The notes beneath the pieces are model-generated. The model did not search any database, had not been told where the DNA came from, and was given only the letters and a program-made list of their open reading frames with translations. The translations under genes and the position numbers were made by a program. Below, in pieces: positions 1 to 7,140 of a stretch of 10,731 nucleotides of DNA; the first letter of the stretch is position 1; each line of letters opens with the position of its first letter. This DNA is from Nitrospirota bacterium (GTDB lineage: Bacteria; Nitrospirota; Nitrospiria; Nitrospirales; UBA8639), in NCBI GenBank assembly GCA_003233615.1, contig QIMB01000249.1:1-10731 (forward strand), in the 5' to 3' direction.

Positions 1-554
1 AAGCGAATAGCACGAGAAATTGTCTTGGGATTTTCCATCATATATGACAAGAGCTCACGAAATATTTGTTCATTCAAATCATCGACTCGATCATCATCCT
101 TAAGAACTTTTAGAGCCAGGACTGAATCTCCACGAACAAAAGCATCAAGGGCTTCTCCTACCATGGATATCGCATGATCAGCCATTAAAGGAATATCAAT
201 ATAGGGTTTCAATTGAGGCTCTTCATTTAATTCAATCGCTCGCTCACAAATATTTTCAGCTAAGTCGCTCATACGCTCCAAATCCGTAGAAATTTTCATG
301 GCCGTCGTAATAAAGCGAAGATCTCGTGCCGCCGGTTGCTGCAAAGCCAAGAGTTCGAGGCATGCTTCATCAACGGCTACATCCATAGTATTGACCTGAC
401 GATCATTTTCAATCACTTGCGTTGCCAGTATATCATCTCGATCCACCAAGGCTTTGAGCGCCTGCCGGATTTGATTTTCTACCAACGATCCCATTCGTAA
501 AATTTTCTGCTTGAGTTCAGCCAAGTCTTCGTCAAAACGTCGTTGCATAGGCAT
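1..554 (-). CDS. phoU: PhoU, phosphate signalling/transport regulator (C-terminus cut by window edge)
   Basis: The reverse strand reads open from an ATG at 554 to the left edge, giving about 184 residues of a family normally about 220-240 long. The protein starts MPMQRRFDEDLAELKQKIL and contains the hallmark first PhoU helical-bundle motif DLERMSDLAEN at about residues 91-101, a metal-binding type signature. A second such motif would be expected just beyond the edge. PhoU is a cytoplasmic all-helical protein that links the Pst transporter to the PhoR/PhoB system and represses the Pho regulon when phosphate is plentiful (family knowledge). The start is supported by a GAGGAA Shine-Dalgarno at 561-566, six nt upstream; a second in-frame ATG lies two codons on. 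It is last in view in pstSCAB-phoU, 23 nt after the pstB stop, so co-transcription is very likely. Confidence 0.95.
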   Translation of the reverse strand, partial: MPMQRRFDEDLAELKQKILRMGSLVENQIRQALKALVDRDDILATQVIENDRQVNTMDVAVDEACLELLALQQPAARDLRFITTAMKISTDLERMSDLAENICERAIELNEEPQLKPYIDIPLMADHAISMVGEALDAFVRGDSVLALKVLKDDDRVDDLNEQIFRELLSYMMENPKTISRAIR

Positions 555-577
555 GGCAGATTCCTCTTTCCCTACGA

Positions 578-1486
578 TCAACCAAATCGACCGGTAATAT
601 AATCTTCTGTGCGGCCGTCAGACGGATTGGTAAAGATTTTTTTCGTATCATCGTATTCTATGAGTTTACCCAGCAAGAAAAATCCCGTCAGGTCAGAGAC
701 TCGTGCGGCTTGCTGCATGTTATGCGTCACAATCACAATGGTTAATCGTTCTTTGAGAACATGCAAGAGCTCTTCAATGCGCCCGGTCGATATAGGATCT
801 AGCGCTGAACAGGGTTCATCCAATAAGAGGACATCAGGATTCACGGCTAAGGCTCTAGCAATACACAATCGCTGTTGTTGTCCACCTGAAAGACTAAAAG
901 CACTAGCATGCAAACGGTCTTTCACCTCTTCCCACAAACCCGCACCCTGCAGACTTGTTTCGACAATGTCATTTAACACCGCTCGTTTTTTCACCTGTTG
1001 TAATTCAGGCCCAAACGCCACATTTTGCCAAATGGATTTGGGGAAAGGGTTCACCTTTTGAAACACCATTCCAACACGAGTTCGAAGGTCAGTCACATCG
1101 ACTTCAGGATCATAGATATCATTGCCTTCCAACAAAATTTTTCCTTCGATTCGTGCCCCATCCACCAAATCATTTAATCGGTTGAGACATCGAAGCAAAG
1201 TAGATTTTCCACAGCCTGATGGCCCGATAAATGCTGTGACCCGATTGGCAGGAACGGCCATACTCACGTTCGTGAGGGCTTGCACCGTCCCATAAAAGAA
1301 ATTCATGCCCTGAATACGAATTTTGGCATGGCTACCGGCTACGAGACTTGCAGTGGATTCCATGTGGTCTTGCTCCATGCACTCAAGATTATGGGGATCT
1401 TTCTCAATACTCTTTGTCGACAGGAGAGTATTCCTCTTTCGGACCAAAGATTTCCCTATTAACAAAGGAAAGGATTGCATAAACAT
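578..1486 (-). CDS. pstB: PstB, phosphate ABC transporter ATP-binding protein
   Basis: This is the cytoplasmic ATPase that powers phosphate import through PstC/PstA. Translation from 1486 gives 302 residues. All ABC landmarks are present: Walker A GPSGCGKS (88-95), Q-loop Q143 in VFQKVNPFPKS, signature LSGGQQQR (199-206), Walker B VLLLDEP (219-225) and H-loop H255 in VTHN. The phrase NRVTAFIGPSGCGKSTLLRC and the ending EDYITGRFG are typical of PstB rather than other ABC ATPases. The start at 1486 has a GAGG ribosome site at 1494-1497 with good spacing, right after the pstA stop. It adds about 50 residues before the conserved core (IRIQGMNFFYG), longer than most homologues. Internal ATGs at 1378 and 1363 would give more usual lengths but have weaker ribosome sites. 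Confidence 0.96.
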   Translation of the reverse strand: MFMQSFPLLIGKSLVRKRNTLLSTKSIEKDPHNLECMEQDHMESTASLVAGSHAKIRIQGMNFFYGTVQALTNVSMAVPANRVTAFIGPSGCGKSTLLRCLNRLNDLVDGARIEGKILLEGNDIYDPEVDVTDLRTRVGMVFQKVNPFPKSIWQNVAFGPELQQVKKRAVLNDIVETSLQGAGLWEEVKDRLHASAFSLSGGQQQRLCIARALAVNPDVLLLDEPCSALDPISTGRIEELLHVLKERLTIVIVTHNMQQAARVSDLTGFFLLGKLIEYDDTKKIFTNPSDGRTEDYITGRFG

Positions 1487-1492
1487 GATTGT

Positions 1493-1497
1493 ACCTC
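1493..1497 (-). promoter_or_regulatory. Ribosome binding site deciding the pstB start
   Basis: The minus strand carries GAGGT, about seven nt upstream of the ATG at 1486, between the pstA stop codon and pstB. It is the best Shine-Dalgarno match for any of the candidate pstB starts and favours the long N-terminus. Confidence 0.55.
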
Positions 1498-1500
1498 AAT

Positions 1501-3138
1501 TTATACTGAAGATCCGGCATAGCGCCGCCGCATGCGCGTGCGGAGAACTATGGCTGCCATATTTAACACAAGCACCACAAACACTAGTATGAATGTTGTC
1601 ACATAGACCATTGGCATCGCAGCCTCAACATTGGGTGATTGAAACCCTACATCATATATATGAAATCCAAGATGCATGAATTTTCGATCCAGGTGAAGAA
1701 AGGGGAAAAACCCGTCTATGGGAAGAGAGGGAGCCAATTTCACCACGCCAGTGAGCATGAGTGGGGCTACTTCGCCGGTCGCTCTTGAGACCGCTAAGAT
1801 CAGACCAGTTAAGATACCCGGCATCGCACAGGGTAACACCACATGCCGTAACGCTTCCCATTTCGTCGCCCCGAGCCCTAATGATCCCTCACGATATTCT
1901 CGTGGCACAGCAGACAACCCCTCTTCTGTCGCCACAATCACGACAGGAACCGTCATCAGCGCCAGCGTCAGCGAAGCCCAGAAAATGCCTCCAGTCCCAA
2001 ATGTTGGATTAGGCAAAGACTCAGCAAAAAACAATTGATCAAGAGTCCCCCCCACTGCATACACGAAAAATCCTAGTCCAAAAACTCCAAACACAATAGA
2101 AGGAACGCCTGCAAGATTATTCACCGCAATGCGAATCATCTTCGTCACCACACCTTGTTTGGCATATTCTTTTAAATAGATCGCCGCTAACACGCCAAAA
2201 GGCACCACAGCAATGCTCATAATCACGACCATCAGGACCGTTCCAAAGATAGCGGGAAAGATACCTCCCTCCGTATTGGCTTCACGAGGTTCTTCGCTCA
2301 ACACTTCCCAGAAGTTCTGCACATACAGAGAAAGTTTTTGACCCACATCTAAACTATTTGGCATCCAGACCCCGAGTAAGGTTCCCAACGGGAATGTTTT
2401 TTCCTCCCCCGCAACATCCATCACGGTGATCTGCAATTGAGCAAGTTCGTCATACAGGGCCATCACAGCCGTATTCTGTACTTCATACATACGTTCATAT
2501 TCTTGTATCTGATCCTCAATCATGGCCTGTTCGTCTGAATCTGGATATTCCCCCATCTCCAACGAACGTAACGCTAAACGACTCTGTTCAAGGTAATGAT
2601 TCAATTCACCGAATTCACCATATTCAATGTCGTGAATCTTCTGTTGGATAGTATTCGTTCGTTCCAATAGCAAAAAAACAACCGTCACCCCCTCTTTGTG
2701 GTTCGAGGCGACACGGACATCCCCGTCGTAAATCTCATGAATACGGCCAAAAAACTTACCCCATTCTCGACGCTCAAAAACGAACACATCTAAAGGATAT
2801 TCTTCTTTCACAATATCCACTTGATCAATCCATCGAAAATCCAACCCATAGAGGTCACGATTGCCCACCTTCAGTTGAACCCGAGTCAATCCCTTCGGAT
2901 GATCCGAAGAAACAGTATCGGGAATGGTTTCGGTATCCACCCATTCCCCTAACACTACCTCACCAGTATTCAGGGTGAATTGAATCAGATCCTTCGGCCA
3001 AAAATATCCCATGCCGTTGACCAAGATCAGGATTAAGAGCCCACCAATCATCAGTAAGGACAACCCAAGCGCTCCGCCGCAGAACCAAATCCATAACGAA
3101 CCTGAGTCGAGAAATCTTTTTACCCTAAATGTCTGCAC
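1501..3138 (-). CDS. pstA: PstA, phosphate ABC transporter permease, long form with periplasmic insertion
   Basis: Inner-membrane channel subunit that pairs with PstC. From a GTG at 3138 the product is about 545 residues, nearly twice the roughly 300 of E. coli PstA. Layout: one N-terminal membrane helix (about 13-36), an inserted soluble region (about 40-280) whose part at 158-236 is charged, heptad-like and probably coiled coil, then the permease core from about 291 with several membrane helices. The EAA loop REYREGSLGLGATKWEALRH lies near 411-430 and is followed by ATGEVAPLMLTG. Long PstA proteins of this kind occur in Gammaproteobacteria. No ATG is available: the longest open start is a TTG at 3159, but the GAGGG there abuts it directly, whereas the GTG at 3138 has AAAGGA four nt upstream. 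I therefore prefer GTG, with moderate certainty. About 40 nt separate it from pstC. Confidence 0.92.
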   Translation of the reverse strand: MQTFRVKRFLDSGSLWIWFCGGALGLSLLMIGGLLILILVNGMGYFWPKDLIQFTLNTGEVVLGEWVDTETIPDTVSSDHPKGLTRVQLKVGNRDLYGLDFRWIDQVDIVKEEYPLDVFVFERREWGKFFGRIHEIYDGDVRVASNHKEGVTVVFLLLERTNTIQQKIHDIEYGEFGELNHYLEQSRLALRSLEMGEYPDSDEQAMIEDQIQEYERMYEVQNTAVMALYDELAQLQITVMDVAGEEKTFPLGTLLGVWMPNSLDVGQKLSLYVQNFWEVLSEEPREANTEGGIFPAIFGTVLMVVIMSIAVVPFGVLAAIYLKEYAKQGVVTKMIRIAVNNLAGVPSIVFGVFGLGFFVYAVGGTLDQLFFAESLPNPTFGTGGIFWASLTLALMTVPVVIVATEEGLSAVPREYREGSLGLGATKWEALRHVVLPCAMPGILTGLILAVSRATGEVAPLMLTGVVKLAPSLPIDGFFPFLHLDRKFMHLGFHIYDVGFQSPNVEAAMPMVYVTTFILVFVVLVLNMAAIVLRTRMRRRYAGSSV

Positions 3139-3179
3139 GGTGTCCTTTGCATCTCTCAACCCTCATTCGAATATCATGT

Positions 3180-5480
3180 TCAAAATTGTGCATATTTTTC
3201 CCGTAGCCTCTGGCGAACTAACTCGGCCACAGTATTCATACAAAAGGTGAAAGTAAAAAGAATCAGGCCAGAAAGAAATAAGATCCGATACAACGTTCCA
3301 CCATGAGGAGCCTCAGGTATTTCCACAGCAATATTGGCCGATAAGGTTCGAAACCCATTCAAAACGCTCCAATCTAAAATGGGCGTATTGCCGGTGGCCA
3401 TCAAGACGATCATGGTTTCACCCACAGCACGACCAAACCCAATCATCAAGGCGGAGAAAATTCCCGGACTGGCTGAAACAAGGACGAGCCGTGTCAGCGT
3501 TTGCCATTGCGTCGCACCAAGCGCAAGAGAGCCTGCTAGCAAATGACGTGGCACATTAGAAAGGGAATCTTCCGCAATGCTGAAAATAATTGGGATGACG
3601 GCAAATCCCATCGCAAAGCTCACCACAATCGCATTGCGCTGATCGTAGACCAAGCCAAGATGTTCCATGAGCCATTGTTTATAGTCACCACCAAATACCA
3701 CGGATTCAATTGAGGAATTCAATCCAAGACACAAGGCCGCTGTCCCCACGACTGTGATCATGATAACCAACAAATCGATGCCATGTGCATCCAAGCCAGC
3801 AAGAGATCGAGGTAAGACGTGCCACAGTACACATACGAAGCCGATCACCACCGGCAACAGGAGAATCCCTGCCACCATCGCCGGAAAGATGTTTTCTAAC
3901 AACGGTGCGAACCACAGGGCTGCTAAAAACCCTAAGACGACGGACGGAAGGGCCGCCATAATCTCCACAGCCGGCTTGATAATCGCCCGAAGATGAGGGT
4001 GCATAAACATCGCGGTGTAGACCGCACTCATGATCGCCAGAGGAACGGCCAGAATCATGGCGTACATCGTTCCCTTGAATGTTCCGAAAATGAGCGGCAG
4101 GAGTCCCAGTTTCGGTTCAAATTCATCCGATCCACTTGAAGACTGCCAGATAAGTTCAGGGGCTTCGTAGTCTTCATAGAGAACAGGAAAAAACAAGGCG
4201 TGAAATGTGGCCTCGGGATGAGGATTGTGAATAGAAAAGGTCCGCAGTTGTCCATCTGTCCCTAACCATATTCCGCCATTGGCTTTTGGTGAAAAACGAA
4301 GAGCACGTGTCTCAACTGACGCACCATCAAATTCCAAAATCGTCTGCCCTGTTGTTGCATGATGGAGAATGATGTGCCCTTGACGATCGGCGGTTAAAAA
4401 CCCCTTATCCCGCTTGGACGGAGAAATCGCTTGTACGGCACTGTTATGGACTTGAAACATGGTGATTTTACGAAAGGGGCGTGATGAAGATTCATTCCTT
4501 CCATGTATTGGCGCCCACGTCATCACATGCCCTGACCGCGTCCCTACGATTAATGTTCGCTCACCATTCAAATACGTCAACGCGGTGACGGCATCACCAG
4601 CTTGACCAACGGCCATTCGACGAAGGTGATTGTCATCATTCCCTCGTAGTGACCATGCTAAAAGTTCTCCTTGTTGAGTCCCGGCCACCAATCGTTTCCC
4701 AAAACTATCCAACAGCAGATGTGTAATCACGATGTTGTCAGGAACGATCAATTCCTGTTGCCTTATCTGGACTTCATCAGAAAAAGAAAATTCCCCGAGC
4801 TCTTCGATGTGCGTAATCCACAGCCCCCCTGTGCTCGTCACAGCAGCAACAATCTGTTGCTCCTCTTGGTGCATATGGGCATGATGCACCAATTCCTCCG
4901 ACTCAGGGATGACACGAATAGGATCGCCGATCCGGCGGCTCGGCATAATGGTTCGAGTCGTTCCTTCAAATATTGGTCGAAAATTGATCGTCACAGGAAT
5001 AACCAGGCCTTCTTGCGTTGCCACACTCACCCGATAATTTTTGTGGCCAATAAAGACAACAGACTGCACTGTCCCAGGAATGTCTAAGGCCGTTTCCACG
5101 TCGGGAAGAGGTGTGCCTTGAGGCATCTGTAGAAATTGCAACTGGTTTCCCGTCAGTACAAAGGCAACCTCTTGGTATTCATCCAAACCAATCACCGTTG
5201 CTCCCTCCATAAAGCCTGCGTCTTCCTGCACATGAACAGCAGCCAGCTGCTCCCCACTCGCAGAACGAAATAGCGGAAGAACTTCCCACACTAAATACAA
5301 CAATATTCCCAGAATACTGAGAATCGTGGCTAGCCCCCCAACCCAGACAACCCAACCAGCAAAACGATCCACCGCATGCCGAAAACGTCGATGAACTGAT
5401 CGAGCGCGTCTTTCCCCCTCGCCTGTCTGCGCCGGGTGACTCTCGATTCTAGAAACGGGAACTGACGGAGTCATTTTCAT
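3180..5480 (-). CDS. pstC: PstC, phosphate ABC transporter permease with WD40-like insertion
   Basis: Inner-membrane channel subunit of the phosphate importer, 766 residues against about 320 in E. coli. The N-terminus is arginine-rich (RRARSVHRRFRHAVDR), consistent with a cytoplasmic face, followed by a membrane helix at about 42-65. A large soluble region (about 66-450) then precedes the permease core (about 455-766). That region holds several repeats of WD40/propeller type, for example around 254-277, 297-324, 347-377 and 391-419, each with a pattern like GTRSGHVMTWAP. By topology it should be periplasmic. The core has the EAA loop SLALGATQWQTLTRLVL near 651-667 and GRAVGETMIV near 682, the PstC signature. 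The ATG lies 9 nt after the pstS stop and lacks a clear Shine-Dalgarno, suggesting translational coupling to pstS. A second ATG lies two codons in. Confidence 0.95.
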   Translation of the reverse strand: MKMTPSVPVSRIESHPAQTGEGERRARSVHRRFRHAVDRFAGWVVWVGGLATILSILGILLYLVWEVLPLFRSASGEQLAAVHVQEDAGFMEGATVIGLDEYQEVAFVLTGNQLQFLQMPQGTPLPDVETALDIPGTVQSVVFIGHKNYRVSVATQEGLVIPVTINFRPIFEGTTRTIMPSRRIGDPIRVIPESEELVHHAHMHQEEQQIVAAVTSTGGLWITHIEELGEFSFSDEVQIRQQELIVPDNIVITHLLLDSFGKRLVAGTQQGELLAWSLRGNDDNHLRRMAVGQAGDAVTALTYLNGERTLIVGTRSGHVMTWAPIHGRNESSSRPFRKITMFQVHNSAVQAISPSKRDKGFLTADRQGHIILHHATTGQTILEFDGASVETRALRFSPKANGGIWLGTDGQLRTFSIHNPHPEATFHALFFPVLYEDYEAPELIWQSSSGSDEFEPKLGLLPLIFGTFKGTMYAMILAVPLAIMSAVYTAMFMHPHLRAIIKPAVEIMAALPSVVLGFLAALWFAPLLENIFPAMVAGILLLPVVIGFVCVLWHVLPRSLAGLDAHGIDLLVIMITVVGTAALCLGLNSSIESVVFGGDYKQWLMEHLGLVYDQRNAIVVSFAMGFAVIPIIFSIAEDSLSNVPRHLLAGSLALGATQWQTLTRLVLVSASPGIFSALMIGFGRAVGETMIVLMATGNTPILDWSVLNGFRTLSANIAVEIPEAPHGGTLYRILFLSGLILFTFTFCMNTVAELVRQRLREKYAQF

Positions 5481-5489
5481 ACATCGTGA

Positions 5490-6503
5490 CTATTCAAAAG
5501 TACTGCGTTGTTTCTCAATCAGTTTGGCGCTTAACGGAAAATAGCCATCTTTGATCACAACTTTTTGGCCTTCACGGCTATACACAAAATTCAAGAACTC
5601 TTTGACAAGGGGAGACAGCGACTTGTTCGGAACTTTATTCACATAGACGAATAAAAAACGCACCAACGGATAGGCGCCTGTGGCAGCATTTTCAAACGTC
5701 GGCTCCACAAAGATGGCTCCCTCTTTTTTGGCCAACGAAAGAGCACGCACTCCAGAGGTACGATACCCAATCCCACTGTATCCCAGCCCCGCTCGATCTT
5801 TGGTCACACCTTGAATAACCGATGCCGAACCGGGTTGTTCCTTGACTTGATCCTTATAATCACCATTCTGCAGAACTTTCTTTTTGAAAAATCCATATGT
5901 GCCCGAGGCCGAGTTTCGTCCATATAAACTCACAGGAGTCTTTGCAAACGAACCCTTCACTCCTAACTGGCCCCAGGTCGTAATATCGTGTGTATAGCCC
6001 TGTCGACGAGATTTAGAAAATGCCGCATCCACTTGGGGCACCGTCATCCCTGCTATCGGATTGTCCTTATTGACATACACCGCCAATGCGTCGATAGCCA
6101 CCGGAAACGGAGTCGGCTTATACCCAAACTTGGCCTCAAATACATCCATTTCCTTGCCCTTCATTTTTCGAGACATGGGACCCAATTGGGCCGTCCCTTC
6201 AATGAGGGCAGGAGGAGCGGTACTTGATCCCTTTCCCTCAATTTGAATTTTGATGTTCGGATAGTGTTTTCGAAATCCTTCAGCCCACAGCGTCATCAAG
6301 TTATTCAAGGTATCCGATCCGATGCTATTCAAATTCCCTGAGACTCCACTGACCCGGGTATATGTCTTCCAATTGGGATCATCCATTGATTCTTTGGCCC
6401 ATGCCATTGAAGAATCAAACGCACCGACTCCATACCAACTGCATAACAGCCCTACCATGACAACCCACATCCCCATCGTTCTTCTTAGCAACGCTATCTT
6501 CAT
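5490..6503 (-). CDS. pstS: PstS, periplasmic phosphate-binding protein
   Basis: High-affinity phosphate-binding protein that delivers phosphate to PstC/PstA in the periplasm. From ATG 6503 the precursor is 337 residues. It has a classic signal peptide (MKIALLRR, a hydrophobic stretch, then a likely cleavage after AWA at about residue 36). There is a cysteine at 21 but no proper lipobox, so a soluble rather than lipidated protein is expected. The mature part has family features: GSDTLNNLMTLWAEGF, GSSTAPPALIEGTAQLGPMSR, and the phosphate-site segment GRNSASGTYGFF. An open frame continues upstream to 6638, but the strong ribosome site just before 6503 and the signal peptide that starts there decide for the shorter form. 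It heads the pst operon, and tandem Pho-box-like repeats lie 55-85 bp upstream. Confidence 0.96.
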   Translation of the reverse strand: MKIALLRRTMGMWVVMVGLLCSWYGVGAFDSSMAWAKESMDDPNWKTYTRVSGVSGNLNSIGSDTLNNLMTLWAEGFRKHYPNIKIQIEGKGSSTAPPALIEGTAQLGPMSRKMKGKEMDVFEAKFGYKPTPFPVAIDALAVYVNKDNPIAGMTVPQVDAAFSKSRRQGYTHDITTWGQLGVKGSFAKTPVSLYGRNSASGTYGFFKKKVLQNGDYKDQVKEQPGSASVIQGVTKDRAGLGYSGIGYRTSGVRALSLAKKEGAIFVEPTFENAATGAYPLVRFLFVYVNKVPNKSLSPLVKEFLNFVYSREGQKVVIKDGYFPLSAKLIEKQRSTFE

Positions 6504-6510
6504 GAAATTT

Positions 6511-6516
6511 TCCTCC
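6511..6516 (-). promoter_or_regulatory. Strong ribosome binding site of pstS
   Basis: The minus strand reads GGAGGA seven nt before the ATG at 6503. It fixes the pstS start at the signal peptide methionine instead of the longer open frame that begins at 6638. Confidence 0.8.
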
Positions 6517-6532
6517 ATAGATGAATGAGGCC

Positions 6533-6538
6533 ATTCTA
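6533..6538 (-). promoter_or_regulatory. Possible -10 element of the pstS promoter
   Basis: The minus strand reads TAGAAT (five of six against TATAAT). Seventeen to eighteen bp upstream there is no acceptable -35 hexamer; that position overlaps the end of the repeat array at 6559-6587. This arrangement fits an activator-dependent promoter such as PhoB-controlled ones. It would give a leader of about 23 nt that still contains the pstS ribosome site. Confidence 0.3.
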
Positions 6539-6558
6539 CTTCCTCCAAATTTCTCTCC

Positions 6559-6587
6559 AGTAACAGCTGTGTTACAAATGTGTTACA
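6559..6587 (-). promoter_or_regulatory. Pho-box-like array, three units, upstream of pstS
   Basis: On the minus strand, three 7-bp units begin exactly 11 bp apart: TGTAACA (6587-6581), TGTAACA (6576-6570) and TGTTACT (6565-6559), separated by the 4-bp spacers CATT and CAGC. PhoB binds direct 7-bp repeats with 4-bp spacers (E. coli consensus CTGTCAT then CTGTCAY, 11-bp period), so period, unit length and position match. The units keep the TGT start but have TAACA where E. coli has TCAT. The last unit overlaps where a -35 element would sit. Binding by a PhoB-type regulator is inferred; no phoB gene is in the window. Confidence 0.6.
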
Positions 6588-6699
6588 TGCCGACATCTTG
6601 CCATGATTGAACCTAAAAGCGGCAGTTGAACGACCCAAATCCTTCTCAAGTCTGTTATTCCAATTCTAGTCATAGAATATTGCAATAGCCTTGTGAACA

Positions 6700-6728
6700 G
6701 GTCACAGCTCTGTAACGTTTCGAAAACA
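6700..6728 (-). promoter_or_regulatory. Second Pho-box-like array, more degenerate
   Basis: On the minus strand, units TGTTTTC (6728-6722), CGTTACA (6717-6711) and TGTGACC (6706-6700) again start 11 bp apart with 4-bp spacers. The last two units plus spacer align with the last two units of the array at 6559-6587. It lies 141 bp further from pstS. Read on the plus strand, part of it also resembles the E. coli Pho box (GTCA and CTGTAAC at 11-bp period), so orientation is ambiguous and it could serve either operon. Confidence 0.4.
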
Positions 6729-6933
6729 CACGATCAGCCAGCCGGGATTTCGCACGTTCCGCAAGTTCCCCAATCCAATGCTATAGCAGTTCCAAGACAA
6801 GGGAGAGGGCTAGGATCACATGTCCAACTTAGGTCAGCTCGAAATTTTGTCGATACATTAAGAAATAGGGAGAGGAAATCGGGTGGCGCACCTTGGGCCT
6901 GTCGGACTTAGGAGGAATCGACTGCAAACGTAT

Positions 6934-7016
6934 CTGAGCGGCCCATATTTCGCCGATTTCTTGGCCCATAGTCCCACCATGGACCGGCGAAATCGTCAAA
7001 ATCTAATCTCGCTCAG
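6934..7016 (+). repeat. Nested inverted repeats, possible structured leader
   Basis: Outer arms CTGAGCG (6934-6940) and CGCTCAG (7010-7016) pair perfectly over 7 bp. Inside them, ATTTCGCCG (6947-6955) and CGGCGAAAT (6985-6993) pair perfectly over 9 bp, and CCAT (6966-6969) with ATGG (6979-6982) can form a small inner stem. The 8-bp word GGCCCATA occurs twice, at 6940-6947 and 6963-6970. A further 5-bp hairpin, AGCGA/TCGCT (7015-7029), overlaps the outer arm and encloses a T-rich loop. The structure lies 125-207 bp upstream of the phosphatase gene. Whether it is an RNA leader, a protein operator or chance cannot be decided here. Confidence 0.4.
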
Positions 7017-7140
7017 CGACTTTTTCGCTTTCGATTCCCTAAATTCGACAGGCTCCTTGAATAGGCTTTCAGACTGCAGGATTTCCCATATCGTTTTACC
7101 ATTTATGAACATTGTCTTTCCCATCGGCTAACCACTGAGC

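Larger units (their letters stand above)
6504..7140. other. Divergent intergenic region between the pst and rsb-mla operons
   Basis: These 637 bp separate two operons pointing away from each other. The pst-proximal half holds two sets of 11-bp-spaced repeats (6559-6587 and 6700-6728) and a possible -10 element. The stretch 6730-6930 shows no clear gene or repeat to me. The stretch 6934-7016 contains nested inverted repeats and a direct repeat. No tRNA, rRNA or convincing protein gene was found. I could not identify a persuasive sigma-70 promoter for the plus-strand operon, which begins at 7141 without a good Shine-Dalgarno. Confidence 0.7.

Noticed and set aside
4671..5087. Plus-strand 138-codon frame opposite pstC
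   Set aside because: It is a shadow of the PstC insertion with no recognisable motif or ribosome site.
6657..6685. Minus-strand TTGCAA and TGGAAT with 17-bp spacing as a second pstS promoter
   Set aside because: Each hexamer matches only four of six bases, which is common by chance. It would place the second Pho-like array just upstream, so it is not excluded.
6884..6898. Sigma-54-like GG-N10-GC element (TGGCGCACCTTGGGC)
   Set aside because: The -24 half fits, but the -12 half lacks the TT before GC, and no activator site or nearby start supports it.
6693..6911. Plus-strand 72-codon frame in the intergenic region
   Set aside because: It overlaps the repeat arrays, lacks a ribosome site and shows no family resemblance.
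7021..7025. T5 run after the inverted repeats as an intrinsic terminator
   Set aside because: The run is short and sits four nt past the outer stem, and the stem is interrupted by large internal loops, so it is not a typical terminator.
6883..7131. Plus-strand frame of 82 codons (GTG start, AGAGGA six nt upstream) just before the phosphatase gene
   Set aside because: The product has no recognisable domain, the frame covers the nested inverted repeats, and composition does not look coding. A chance frame is more likely, though the ribosome-site match is decent.
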